A DNA stretch of 61,214 nucleotides from Chthonomonas sp. UBA2362. GTDB taxonomy: Bacteria; Armatimonadota; Fimbriimonadia; Fimbriimonadales; Fimbriimonadaceae. Under the pieces are notes generated by a model that was not told the origin of the DNA, searched no databases, and saw only the letters and a program-made list of their open reading frames with translations. The translations under genes were made by a program, and so were the position numbers. Location: assembly GCA_002344135.1 (NCBI GenBank), contig DDTO01000001.1, forward strand, positions 130,412 to 191,625, written 5' to 3'. Shown here in pieces: positions 43,165 through 51,917 of the stretch (position 1 is the stretch's first letter; each line of letters opens with the position of its first letter).

Positions 43165-44165
43165 GCCGAAGCCTCCCGTCGTCGCTGTTGCCACGCCTGC
43201 AGGCCGACGAAGCCGAGGACCGCCACTGCCTGGATCACATACACCATGGTGCTGCCCGACTTCGTGAAACGAGCGAGGTTTTCCGAGCCTGCAAAGAGTG
43301 CGCCGAAATAGAGGCTGCTTCCGATGGTTCCGATCGGATTCAGACCTCCCAGCAACGCGACCGGTATCGCGAGGAAGCCCCACTGCTGCGAGAAGCCCGT
43401 GTCTAACTGGCCGGTCAGACCGGTGTATTCGATGCCCGCAGCAAGGCCGCAAAATCCACCCGAGATTGCCATCGCCAGCAACTGAGAGCGACCCGCGTCG
43501 ACACGCACCGTCCGAGCCGCGCGCGGGTTCGTGCCGACCACCCGTATGCGAAAGCCCGCCCTTGTCCAATAGAGAAACACGAAGAGGGCGAGAGCGGCAA
43601 GCAGGGCGACGAAGACCCCGCTGTGGAGGTCGGTCTGGCGATCGAAACGCTGGAGCATTGCTGGGTTCGGAAGGACGTCGGTCATCGGCAGGCGACCGTC
43701 CGCCCGGCGCAGGGGCCCACTCACCGCCCAGTCCAAGGCCTGAATCGCCACGAAGTTGAGCAGGATGGTGGAGATCACGACCTGAACGCCGCGAGACACC
43801 TGGAGCCATGCCGCGAGCAGGGCGTAGAGCGCCCCGCCGAGCGCGGTCGCGCAGAGAATGCCCACGTTAAGAAGCCCCGGGGCCAGCGATGGCGCGATCT
43901 TGAAAAGGGCCGCACCGACCAGGCCTCCTATTATGAATTGCCCCTCTCCGCCGATGTTGTACATCCCCGCCCGCCAGGCAATCACCATCCCGAGGCCCGT
44001 CAGAAGCAGGGGGGTCGCCTTGACCAGCGTACGCGACAGCGCCGCCTCGGAACCGAAGGCGCCTTCCCATAGCCGACCCAGCGATTCGCCCACCGGCAAG
44101 CCGAACATCAGCAGGGTCAAGACCAGCGCGAGCACGAGGCCAATCGACACCACGATGACCCTCAC
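43161..44165 (-). CDS. Nucleoside-type ABC transporter permease (first)
   Basis: This is a 334-residue permease of the YufP/NupP type with about nine to ten spans and the conserved GMVIAWRAGMYNIGGEGQFI region near the N-terminus. A loop LVGTNPRAARTVRVD lies later, reading here as VVGTNPRAARTVRVDAG. The start GTG 44165 overlaps the ATPase stop as GTGA. It pairs with the following permease. Confidence 0.88.
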   Translation of the reverse strand: MRVIVVSIGLVLALVLTLLMFGLPVGESLGRLWEGAFGSEAALSRTLVKATPLLLTGLGMVIAWRAGMYNIGGEGQFIIGGLVGAALFKIAPSLAPGLLNVGILCATALGGALYALLAAWLQVSRGVQVVISTILLNFVAIQALDWAVSGPLRRADGRLPMTDVLPNPAMLQRFDRQTDLHSGVFVALLAALALFVFLYWTRAGFRIRVVGTNPRAARTVRVDAGRSQLLAMAISGGFCGLAAGIEYTGLTGQLDTGFSQQWGFLAIPVALLGGLNPIGTIGSSLYFGALFAGSENLARFTKSGSTMVYVIQAVAVLGFVGLQAWQQRRREASA

Positions 44166-45607
44166 GCCTCGCCTCCGCCACCCAGGGCCTCAGCGAAAGC
44201 GTCGCTCAGTCGCCCTCGGTCGAGGAAGACGCACCGCCCTGCAGTGGCGTAGAGCTCGTCGAGGTCGGTGGAGATGAAGACGACCGCAGCGCCCTGTCGC
44301 GCGGCTCCGATGATGGCGCTCCGGACGCTCTCGGCGGCACGCAAGTCGAGGCCGCGTGTGGGGTTGACCGCCACGAGCAGATCGGGAACGTGATCGAGTG
44401 AGCGCGCCACCACGACCTTCTGCTGATTCCCCCCACTAAGGGCAGAGACCGGATCGTTGATCGAAGCCACCTTGATCGCGAAGCGGGTGACCAGGCCGCG
44501 TGCCCAGTCGCCAATTCGGGCGCGCCGAAGGAAGGGGCCGGAAACCAACTCCGGAGAGTCCAGCCGTCCGAGTAACAGGTTCTCCTCGACACTCATCGGC
44601 AAGGCGAGCCCGTCCACCTGGCGATCCTGGGGGATGTAGGCGACGGTCGGCAATGCGGGCTCTCCCTCCCACTCGACTTGCCCAGAAAAGGGTCGGATGC
44701 CGGCGAGCGCCTCGGCGAGCTCGAGCTGGCCGTTGCCGTCGACTCCTCCCACCCCCAAGATTTCGCCACGCCCGACTTCCAAGTCGAGGTCCCGGACTCG
44801 GGCCTCTCCTCGGTCCCCAGTCACTCGCAGACCGCGAGCGACGAGCGCTGGGGCGCCGCCTGGTGCGGCCCAGGCGGGCGTGGATGGTGGGAGTTCACCG
44901 ACCATCCACTCTGCAAGTTGCCGTGCATCCGTGGACGCAATGTCGGCCTCTGCCACGACACGACCCGCGCGCAGCACCGTCACCCGGTCCACCACGGCGA
45001 GGACTTCATCCAGCTTGTGGGCGATCAGGATGATCGCCTTACCGGTAGTTTTCAGTGAGCGGAGCACCCGGAAGAGGTCCTCTGTTTCGGGCGGTGAGAG
45101 CACCGCGGTGGGCTCGTCCAGGATGAGGACGCGCGAGTCGCCGGCGAGGGCCTTGAGAATCTCCACCCGCTGCTGGGCGCCGACCGGGAGGTCGCCAGTC
45201 CTTGCGTTGGGGTCGACCTCCCAGCCGAGTTCGCGCGCCACGCGTAATGCGGGCTCTGCTGCAATGAGGGGGTCCGATCGCCGCCACAGTGTCTCATCGC
45301 GAGCGAGGGCCAGGTTCTCAGCCACTGAAAACGCGGGGACGAGCATGAAGTGCTGGTGCACCATTTCGATGCCCAGCCGCCGGCAGGCGATGGGGTCGCC
45401 GAAGGGGAGCCGGGCGTCGCCCATGGTCCCCTCTCCGGAATCGGGGCGCGCAAAGCCGGCAACGACGTTCATCAGGGTCGACTTGCCCGCGCCGTTCTCG
45501 CCCAGCACCCCGTGGATGAAGCCGGCCTCGAAGCTCACCGACACGTCGGCCAGCGCCTGCACGGTGCCGAAGCGCTTCGAGACATCGACGACGCTCAGCA
45601 GGCTCAT
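44162..45607 (-). CDS. Nucleoside-type ABC transporter ATPase with two nucleotide-binding domains
   Basis: This 481-residue tandem ATPase is of the RbsA/YufO type. The first domain has Walker A GENGAGKST, a signature region degenerate as VGAQQRVEILKAL, and Walker B VLILDEPTAVLSP. The second domain has a degenerate Walker A (GVGGVDGNGQ, as usual for the family), signature LSGGNQQKVVVARS, and a Walker B-like LLVAVNPTRGLD. It energises both permeases. The start ATG lies 7 nt after the BmpA-type gene. Confidence 0.9.
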   Translation of the reverse strand: MSLLSVVDVSKRFGTVQALADVSVSFEAGFIHGVLGENGAGKSTLMNVVAGFARPDSGEGTMGDARLPFGDPIACRRLGIEMVHQHFMLVPAFSVAENLALARDETLWRRSDPLIAAEPALRVARELGWEVDPNARTGDLPVGAQQRVEILKALAGDSRVLILDEPTAVLSPPETEDLFRVLRSLKTTGKAIILIAHKLDEVLAVVDRVTVLRAGRVVAEADIASTDARQLAEWMVGELPPSTPAWAAPGGAPALVARGLRVTGDRGEARVRDLDLEVGRGEILGVGGVDGNGQLELAEALAGIRPFSGQVEWEGEPALPTVAYIPQDRQVDGLALPMSVEENLLLGRLDSPELVSGPFLRRARIGDWARGLVTRFAIKVASINDPVSALSGGNQQKVVVARSLDHVPDLLVAVNPTRGLDLRAAESVRSAIIGAARQGAAVVFISTDLDELYATAGRCVFLDRGRLSDAFAEALGGGGEA

Positions 45608-45614
45608 CGGCGTT

Positions 45615-46625
45615 CTAGAACTCGTCTTTCGGGACGACCAGCTTGCCGAGTTTGATGTCCGATCGAGCGGCTTCGATCTTGGCGAGGACGTCGGCAGGCA
45701 CCTTCGCCGAGAGGTCGGGGTTCACGACGAACTCGATGGCCCCATCCTCCATTCCCATCAACTCGACATGACCCTTGTAACGGCCTTCCTTGACCTGTTT
45801 CGCCAGGTTGATGAAGGCGGGCCGCGCCACGATGATCGCCGAAGCGATCACCATGCCGCTGGGGTTGGCGTTCTGGTCCTCGTTCGCACCGAAGGCAAAG
45901 ACGCCCTTCTCTTTGCATGCGTTGAAGACGCCCTGTGCGCCGGCGTTCGCCTGGTGAATGACGAAGTCGGCGCCCTGGCCGATGGCGGTTTCGGTGGCCT
46001 TCTTGGCGGCGGCGACGTCATCGTTCGAGCCGGTGAAGGTCTCGATCACCTTGATGCCCGGTTTGGCGGCCTCGGCTCCGGCGCGGAAGGCCTTGAACGT
46101 GCTCACGATAGATGGGACGTTTGGTCCGCCGATCATCGCCACGGTCCCCGACTTGGACATCGAGCCCGCCATCATTCCCGCCAGATAAAAGCCCTGCTCC
46201 AGATAGAAACGGAACGCACCGGCGTTGGCGGCCGTCTTGTCGCCGCTGCTGCTGACGAACACGGTGTTCGGAAAGTCCGCGGCAACCTCGACGCCCGGTT
46301 CGTTGTATTCGTACCCGTGTCCGATGACGAGGCGGTAGCCGTCGCCGGCGTAGGCGCGCATGGCGTCCTTGATTTTCGAGCCGGTGGCTTCCTGGTTGGC
46401 CACTTCGGCCCCCAGTTCGCTCTCGATGGCCTTTAGCCCTTCGAAGGCCAGCGCGCTCCAACCGCTGTCACTGACTGGACCGGGCGTGAGGAGGGCAACC
46501 TTGAGCGGACCCTTGCCGGGCTCGGTGGCGACCTTCGTCCCGTCGGCCTCCCTCTGTCCCCCCGAGCATCCGGCGACCAGGGCCGCGATGGCGGCGACAA
46601 CGGGCAGAATCCAACGGCTTCGCAT
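45615..46625 (-). CDS. BmpA/Med-type substrate-binding lipoprotein
   Basis: The 336-residue protein has a lipoprotein signal (IAALVAGC, Cys at about residue 20) and a BmpA/PnrA-like binding fold. Features include VALLTPGPVSDSGWSALAFEGL, the HGYEYNEPGVEVA loop, GFYLAGMMAGSMSKSGTVAMIGG and VFAFGANEDQ. Known members bind purine nucleosides or related compounds for the attached ABC importer. It is the first gene of the five-gene operon that ends in the double PTPS gene. The -10-like TAGCCT lies 6 nt before the ATG, with TTGGCG 18 nt further upstream as a possible -35. The RHS array ends just upstream, at 46641. Confidence 0.9.
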   Translation of the reverse strand: MRSRWILPVVAAIAALVAGCSGGQREADGTKVATEPGKGPLKVALLTPGPVSDSGWSALAFEGLKAIESELGAEVANQEATGSKIKDAMRAYAGDGYRLVIGHGYEYNEPGVEVAADFPNTVFVSSSGDKTAANAGAFRFYLEQGFYLAGMMAGSMSKSGTVAMIGGPNVPSIVSTFKAFRAGAEAAKPGIKVIETFTGSNDDVAAAKKATETAIGQGADFVIHQANAGAQGVFNACKEKGVFAFGANEDQNANPSGMVIASAIIVARPAFINLAKQVKEGRYKGHVELMGMEDGAIEFVVNPDLSAKVPADVLAKIEAARSDIKLGKLVVPKDEF

Positions 46626-46631
46626 GGCGTT

Positions 46632-46637
46632 AGGCTA
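46632..46637 (-). promoter_or_regulatory. -10-like box TAGCCT, 6 nt before the BmpA-type gene
   Basis: TAGCCT ends 6 nt before the ATG at 46625, and TTGGCG lies 18 nt upstream of it. This is the most complete of the leaderless-type promoters in the window. It falls within 4 nt of the end of the last RHS remnant. Confidence 0.5.
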
Positions 46638-46640
46638 CCT

Positions 46641-47153
46641 CTACGCCGACGAGCGCGCCAAAGTCGTCACACCTGCAAGGTCACCCGGTGGTCTCACGGC
46701 GGTGACCTGGACTTTGTAGTGCGCTGGCCTGCCCGCGCCTTGAATGCCGTCGCAATACCCATACCAGTTCCGCCCGTCCTTGATCGGGTCGCGGGTGAGG
46801 AAACGGCCCGTATCCGTCTCGTAATAACGATGCCCGAGGAGCATCAGTCCGTGGTCGCCGTCCGTTTGGTAGCCATACGCGCCGCCGTAGCCAAACGGCT
46901 CGGTCCAGGTTTGATGGGAGCAAACGACTTTGCCGAAGGCATCGTACTGACGGCTCGCCGCGATGTCGCCGCTGCCGTCTGTTTGCTCGTCCGTGTTTTT
47001 CAAACCGGCGTGGTCGAAAGTAGACGTCCCGGAAACCCACGAGGATACCCCCGGAATGTAGTCCGTAGTCGTAGAAGACACCGTGCTCTTCAGAAGCGTA
47101 GAAGTCACTCGCCCGATTCTCTCGCGTCTTGCCCTGCTCTTGCTCTGGTTCAT
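46641..47153 (-). pseudogene. RHS core remnant without toxin tip (module I, last of the array)
   Basis: RHS homology starts near 47107 with LLKSTVSSTTTDY and runs through FGYGGAYGYQ and the core-closing LTRDPIKDGRNWYGYC. After that it changes to an unrelated 34-residue tail and stops, so no toxin domain is attached. The 5' part of the core is missing. The core sequence ('STFDHAGLKNTDEQT') is the same class as the RHS piece at 54042-55946, not that of its nearer neighbours. Probably a dead remnant at the edge of the array. Confidence 0.7.
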
Positions 47154-47231
47154 GCTTCCAGTCCAAGTCCATCATACGTAACCACGCGCCTCGCCTCAAC
47201 CTGCACCGGGACAGAGGCATCTAACTTACCG

Positions 47232-47567
47232 TTAGTACTCAATTCGAAGCGTTGTCCCATCGTCGCGCGAGTACAACTCCTCATCTCTCAACTTTATGGC
47301 TTTCAATGTCTTGGCTCGTCGGGAAGTACTGTCCAGAATGTCGCACCGAAAATAGCTCCCAGAGACAAAGACCCTCCCTAATGTAACGGTACTCTTTGGT
47401 GGAATTGGCGTAGTCCAAATGCCTCCGTCCGCGTCAACATAGATCACCTGATTTGACGTATTCGTGATCTCCAGATAGCGCAACTGACCTCCTGGATGAC
47501 AACCTACGATAAGGGACAGCAGACTAGACAGTAGCAAGATCGGACAACAAAACTGCCAGGTCTTCAT
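47232..47567 (-). CDS. Small lipoprotein, candidate immunity partner of the metallopeptidase RHS tip
   Basis: This 111-residue protein has a lipoprotein signal (LLSSLLSLIVGC, Cys at about residue 23) and a beta-rich mature part of about 85 residues (LEITNTSNQVIYVDADGG and similar). The ATG 47567 overlaps the stop of the RHS tip as ATGA, which is the usual coupling of toxin and immunity genes. Envelope anchoring would suit protection against a toxin acting outside the cytoplasm. AT content is clearly higher than in the RHS cores. No family recognised; the immunity role is an inference from position. Confidence 0.55.
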   Translation of the reverse strand: MKTWQFCCPILLLSSLLSLIVGCHPGGQLRYLEITNTSNQVIYVDADGGIWTTPIPPKSTVTLGRVFVSGSYFRCDILDSTSRRAKTLKAIKLRDEELYSRDDGTTLRIEY

Positions 47568-48543
47568 CGCCACAGTGACGTCTCCTCCCTACCCCCCATA
47601 ACGTAAGGCCAAGCACCGCCACCGAATACCTTTCGAGGTGGATCGTGCCTTCCCGAATGATTATCAGCGTCGATCTCCAAGGGCGCATCGCCGTGACTTC
47701 CAGCCAGGATGTATCCAATGATCGATGCTGTCACGAATCCAGTCGTGCTGCCGCCGAAGATCTGCTCTTCCTGCTGGATATGTCGCACTTCGTGGCGCCA
47801 CCAATACTTACTGTTGATGTACCCTTCCCTTCCTCCGGAGTGAAAATCTTCATAGTCGTTCAGGTGTACTGTTCCGCCGATTGATATGGCATAGTCGTCG
47901 ACGATAAGTACAGAAGGCCAGCCCCCAATTCGAACTGGCTCTCCGCCTGGACCAATGACGTCGGTGCCGCTCCACCAATCGTACCCATTGCGAAAGTAGT
48001 CGCCTATCGCCCGCCACCAGTTGCTGGGCTCATCCGCAATGGGCCTCGGAAGGGGATCGTTGCCGGTGTCGCCTAGCTTGCGCAGGCCAGACGGATCGGC
48101 AAAGATGTTTGGACTACCCGCGCAGTACCCATACCAATTGCGGCCGTCCTTGATCGGGTCGCGGGTGAGGAAGCGGCCGGTGTCTGCCTCGTAGTACCGA
48201 TGCCCGAGGAGCATCAGGCCGTGATCGGGATCGGTTTGGTAGCCGTAGGGTCCGCCGTAGCCGAAGGGCCCCTGCCGTCTGGTTCGAGGAGACGAGGTTG
48301 CCGAAGGCGTCGTACCGGCGCATCGCGGAGACGTCGCCGCCGTCGTCGGTTTGCGTGTCGGCGTTCTTGATGCCCGAGTGCAGGAAGGTCGAATCGGAGC
48401 CCACGCGAGACGACACGCCCGGCGTGTAGTCCGTCGTGGTCGAAGACACGGTCGACTTAAGCAGAGAATCGGTGACATAAGCCCCCGCCCGCTTATAGCT
48501 CGTCGTCCCGGTGCTGTCCGTCTTGCCCACGCGCGTATCCAGC
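47564..48543 (-). pseudogene. RHS orphan module H: frameshifted core fused to a HExxH metallopeptidase-like tip
   Basis: RHS homology begins near 48543 (LDTRV) in one frame and continues to about 48279. There, two bases present in the other copies are missing and the frame shifts; it then continues as QGPFGYGGPYGYQ through LTRDPIKDGRNWYGYC. The tip (about 175 residues) carries WWRHEVRHIQQEEQ, a HExxH zinc-site motif followed by QQ as in DUF4157-type peptidases. A later PLEIDADNH could supply the third ligand. With the shift, the protein cannot be made as one piece unless the frame is restored, but the tip and its immunity gene are intact. No start codon precedes the core. Confidence 0.65.
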
Positions 48544-48661
48544 TTATAATACATAACAAGTGCGCCATCCGCGCAACCACCGCAGTGTCTCGCGAGCACC
48601 GGAAGACGTACGCTGTGCCGATTGCCCCAAGGTAATGGGGGCTCGCGGACCAACAGACGTT

Positions 48662-49231
48662 TCATGAGGGCTCCATGCTGCACACTTCCTTCCACGGTAC
48701 TATGCGCGTCAAATCGACCAACATTTCTTCGCTAACTACGTTCTCCCTGCCTGTTAGGCAGTAGCTCAACGATACTTTGTCCGATCTCCAGTTCTTTACC
48801 TCCAAAGAATCAGTCTCACGCTCTGCGTACAGCACCAGTCCCGACTCTTGATAAATGCAAAGTGCATTCTGAGAAACCAGTAACGCAAGCCCCGTACGGC
48901 TGTCTGTCTGGTATGCAACAACAGGAAATGGTCTCAGTCGACAGGCATCGCTTAGCCTGAGGAACGGCAGGAAAAAGGCCTCGCCTTGGGCGATCGCAAC
49001 AACTTGCGCGGAGCTAAACACGATCGCCACGGTCAGGCCGAAGTCTCCCGTCTGAAGTGCTACGGCTTTCGGTGATCCGGCGCCCTCACTGAGTTGAAGA
49101 ATGCGCCGTCGACCAACTGCCGTGAGACCGCTCCAACAGATCAAGATGGGGTCTTCAGTAAGCCCTGGCGGATCCCACTCAACTCTCACCAGCTCATCAG
49201 TAAGGTACACCACGTCGTTGTTGCAAATCAT
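48662..49231 (-). CDS. Candidate immunity protein for RHS module C
   Basis: The 189-residue protein is soluble, rich in beta strands and acidic, with no signal peptide (for example LTAVGRRRILQLSEGAG, LTVAIVFSSAQVVAIAQGE, ALLVSQNALCIYQESGLVLYAE, which read as propeller-like strands). I used ATG 49231, which overlaps the stop of the RHS gene as ATGA; a start at 49249 is less likely. Cytoplasmic location fits a toxin that acts inside the target. AT content is higher than in the RHS core. No family recognised; function inferred from coupling. Confidence 0.55.
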   Translation of the reverse strand: MICNNDVVYLTDELVRVEWDPPGLTEDPILICWSGLTAVGRRRILQLSEGAGSPKAVALQTGDFGLTVAIVFSSAQVVAIAQGEAFFLPFLRLSDACRLRPFPVVAYQTDSRTGLALLVSQNALCIYQESGLVLYAERETDSLEVKNWRSDKVSLSYCLTGRENVVSEEMLVDLTRIVPWKEVCSMEPS

Positions 49232-51201
49232 TTCCGCTTGAACAACCAATGTGTGACTAGCGGCTTACCTACTGGTCGCACCTCATAGCCGAATTCGAAC
49301 GTGCCTTCTTTGCCGTTGACAATGCCGGGGAGCTCTCTTTGGATGTACCTCCCATTTCGGACCGTGATCTCACCTTTACGCCTTACGATGTCTGCCAGAA
49401 GATTCGGCGCATTGTGGAGTAGATCTCCCTTTTGCAAAGACCCTTGCTTGACAGGAAGTCCGGCGAGAGTGCCAGAGCTTTTCGGATACATCCGGGGAGA
49501 AGGTACCTGCTTGACACCCGGGGCGATGAGCAAGAGCCCATTTCCGAACCGTCGTCCAAACTCGCGAGGATCGTCCGTATCCCAGAACTTGAAGCCGTCG
49601 ATAAAGTCAGAGAGCATTTCGCGCGGGCCCACCTCCATCGCACGACGCCAAGTCTTGAATTGCCCATAGGGAGTGGTCGAGATCAGGAACTGTCCTATCG
49701 CATCGCCGTAACCGGCGAACACCTGCCCTACGTCTTGAATGTAAGACTCGCTCTGTCGCAGGCCGGATGGATCGGCGCTGTTGACCGGATCATTACCGCA
49801 ATACCCATACCAATTCCGCCCATCCTTGATCGGGTCTCTCGTCAAGAACCTTCCCGTATCTGCCTCGTAGTACCGATGCCCGAGGAACATCAGGCCGTGG
49901 TCGGGATCGGTTTGGTAGCCGTAGGGTCCGCCATACCCGAAAGGCTCCTGCCAGGTCTGGCTCGAGGAGACGAGGTTACCGAAGGCGTCGTAGTGGCGCA
50001 TCGCGGAGACGTCGCCGCCGTCGTCGGTTTGCGTGTCGGCGTTCTTGATGCCCGAGTGCAGGAAGGTCGAATCCGAGCCCACGCGAGACGACACGCCCGG
50101 CGTGTAGTCGGTCGTGGTCGAAGACACGGTGCTCTTCAGCAGAGAATCGGTGACATAAGCCCCCGCCCGCTTGTAGCTCGTCGTCCCGGCAGAATCGGTC
50201 TTGCTCACGCGCGTGTCTAGTCCATTATACGCAAAGCTGTTCGCAGTCACTCCCGTCCGCGTGATCGAGGTGATGCGCGATTCGTAGTCGTACGCATAGT
50301 TCGTCGTCACGCCCGAGAAAGTCGCCGAAGTCCGCCGGCCCGCGCCGTCGTAGCCGAAGCTTTTCACCACCGTGCTCCCGATCTTGATCTCAGTCAGCTC
50401 GTCGTCGTCGCCGTAGAAGTAGTCCTCCACCGTCGATCCGACCATTCGCTTCGTCCGGTTCCCGTTCTCGTCGTACTCGTATTCGGCCGAGTACCCCGTG
50501 CTCCAGGTCTCTTCGATGAGCTGATCGATGGCGTCGTAGTCGTAGGTCTTGGTGATCGTGCTCTCGCGCGTCTCGACGATCTGCTCGATGTTGTCGACTT
50601 CGTTGTAGGTGTACTCCAGGGCCCGCAACACGTCGTTGTTCTTCTTGAGGGTGATCTCTTCGACTCGGCCGCGAACGTCGTATTCGTAAAGCTCGTGAGT
50701 GCCGTTCGGCAGGTTCTTGCGCTCGACCCGCGAGCCGAGGTTGTCGTAGAGGATATCGGTGACTTCATTGAACGCGCTCGCGATGCGATCCGCACGGCCG
50801 TAGGTGTCGTAGCGGTACACGAGATCGTTCATCGAAGGCTGCTGAATCTTCTCGGGCTGGCCGTCCAGTTTGTAGACGTAGTTCACCACGCCCTGCGGAG
50901 TCGTGAGCTGGGTGAGTTCGTCGGCGTCGTTGTATTCCCACTCGGTCGTTCCGCTGGCATCGATCATCTCGACGAGGCGATCGGCGGCGTCGTAGGCGAA
51001 GGACGTATCGGTCCCGGTGGGGTAGTCGATGCCGGTCAGCCTCCCGGCGTCGTCGTAGGTATAGGGGATTTCGTGGCCAGGAATGTCCAGGTATCGGCCC
51101 GTCACGTCGCCGTTCGCGCCGTAGCTCCACTCCTCGTTATTCAGGCTCGGGTACGTCATGTCGACGACTTCGCCTCGGGGCGAGTAGCTGTACTGGTACA
51201 C
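49228..51201 (-). CDS. RHS orphan module C: YD-repeat core with uncharacterised toxin tip
   Basis: This 657-residue piece begins inside the RHS core (VYQYSYSPRGEVVDM). It carries many YD repeats, including TYDYDAIDQLIEETW and YEYDENGNRTKR, and ends the core at LTRDPIKDGRNWYGYCGNDPVNSADPSGL. A pre-toxin linker (about 485-560, DAIGQFLISTTPYGQFKTW onward) is shared with module F. The last 75 residues are unique and basic, with LADIVRRKGEITVRNGRY and a terminal VTHWLFKRK, perhaps an RNase-like domain. There is no signal, no N-terminal RHS domain and a stop just upstream, so it is a displaced module. Its stop overlaps the immunity gene as ATGA. Confidence 0.75.
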   Translation of the reverse strand: MYQYSYSPRGEVVDMTYPSLNNEEWSYGANGDVTGRYLDIPGHEIPYTYDDAGRLTGIDYPTGTDTSFAYDAADRLVEMIDASGTTEWEYNDADELTQLTTPQGVVNYVYKLDGQPEKIQQPSMNDLVYRYDTYGRADRIASAFNEVTDILYDNLGSRVERKNLPNGTHELYEYDVRGRVEEITLKKNNDVLRALEYTYNEVDNIEQIVETRESTITKTYDYDAIDQLIEETWSTGYSAEYEYDENGNRTKRMVGSTVEDYFYGDDDELTEIKIGSTVVKSFGYDGAGRRTSATFSGVTTNYAYDYESRITSITRTGVTANSFAYNGLDTRVSKTDSAGTTSYKRAGAYVTDSLLKSTVSSTTTDYTPGVSSRVGSDSTFLHSGIKNADTQTDDGGDVSAMRHYDAFGNLVSSSQTWQEPFGYGGPYGYQTDPDHGLMFLGHRYYEADTGRFLTRDPIKDGRNWYGYCGNDPVNSADPSGLRQSESYIQDVGQVFAGYGDAIGQFLISTTPYGQFKTWRRAMEVGPREMLSDFIDGFKFWDTDDPREFGRRFGNGLLLIAPGVKQVPSPRMYPKSSGTLAGLPVKQGSLQKGDLLHNAPNLLADIVRRKGEITVRNGRYIQRELPGIVNGKEGTFEFGYEVRPVGKPLVTHWLFKRK

Positions 51202-51354
51202 CTTGCCCCGCCCGTTCTCGCGCTGCGTCCGATCGGACTTCGGGCCTTCCTACTGCCGCCCAGCGCAACCGGCTTGCTCTCTTGTCTGGCCAGTTCAGAT
51301 AGCCACTCGACATGCTATCAGCCTCCACCCCACGGGGATGGAGGCATCAAAAGC
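51184..51354. repeat. 171-bp direct repeat, copy 1 (identical to 55963-56133)
   Basis: All 171 bases are identical to the segment at 55963-56133. The repeat spans the broken 5' end of RHS module C (from GTAGCTGTACTGG), about 90 bases of non-RHS sequence, and the first GC-rich palindrome. The homology with the full RHS core stops within it, at about 51227. This shows that modules C and B share the same breakpoint. Confidence 0.9.
51321..51345. repeat. GC-rich palindromic repeat, copy 1
   Basis: GCCTCCACCCC pairs with GGGATGGAGGC around ACGG. It is the same element as copies at 51428, 56100, 56217 and 56401, and looks like a REP-type hairpin. Confidence 0.7.
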
Positions 51355-51399
51355 GCGACGATTCCTCCGCTTCGGTCGTAATGACGGCGACTCGTATTG

Positions 51400-51891
51400 C
51401 TATGCATTCAAGGCTCGATGCACTTCAGCCTCCACCCCACGGGGGCGGAGGCACGCAAACACCTGCCCGACGTCTTGAATGTAAGACTCGCTCTGACGCA
51501 GGCCGGATGGATCGGCGCTGTTGACCGGATCATTCCCGCAGTACCCATACCAATTCCGCCCGTCCTTGATCGGGTCCCTCGTCAGGAACCGCCCCGTATC
51601 CGCCTCGTAGTACCGATGCCCCAGCAGTATCAACCCATGATCGCCGTCCGTTTGGTAGCCGTAGGGGCCGCCATACCCGAAAGGCCCCTGCCAGCCGCCC
51701 CATGCGGCTATGGGGTTGCCGAAGGCGTCGTACCGGCATATCGCGGAGACGTCGCCGCCGTCGTCGGTTTGGGTGTCCGCGTTCTCGATGCCCGAATGCA
51801 GGAACGCCGAATCGGACCCCACGCGAGACGACACGCCCGGAGTGTAGTCCGTCGTGGTCGAAGACACGGTGTCCCTGAGCAGAGAGTCCAT
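51400..51891 (-). pseudogene. RHS remnant D, broken at both ends
   Basis: The fragment holds the end of the RHS core only: it opens near SLLRDTVSSTTTDY, has FGYGGPYGYQ, and closes with LTRDPIKDGRNWYGYCGNDPVNSADPSGL. The linker starts (SYIQDVGQVFA), then changes to sequence from the palindromic repeat (CLRPRGVEAEVHR), so the toxin tip has been lost. Upstream the core breaks off next to the immunity gene of module F. No start site of its own. Confidence 0.75.
51428..51452. repeat. GC-rich palindromic repeat, copy 2
   Basis: GCCTCCACCCC pairs with GGGGCGGAGGC. It sits exactly at the point where the linker of RHS remnant D is cut off. Confidence 0.7.
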
Positions 51892-51917
51892 GACGTACGC
51901 CCCTGCCAGCTTATCGT

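Noticed and set aside
44697..46436. 579-residue open frame on the plus strand opposite the nucleoside ABC operon
   Set aside because: It lies antisense to the ATPase and BmpA-type genes, whose motifs are complete; composition is Ser/Arg-rich without structure.
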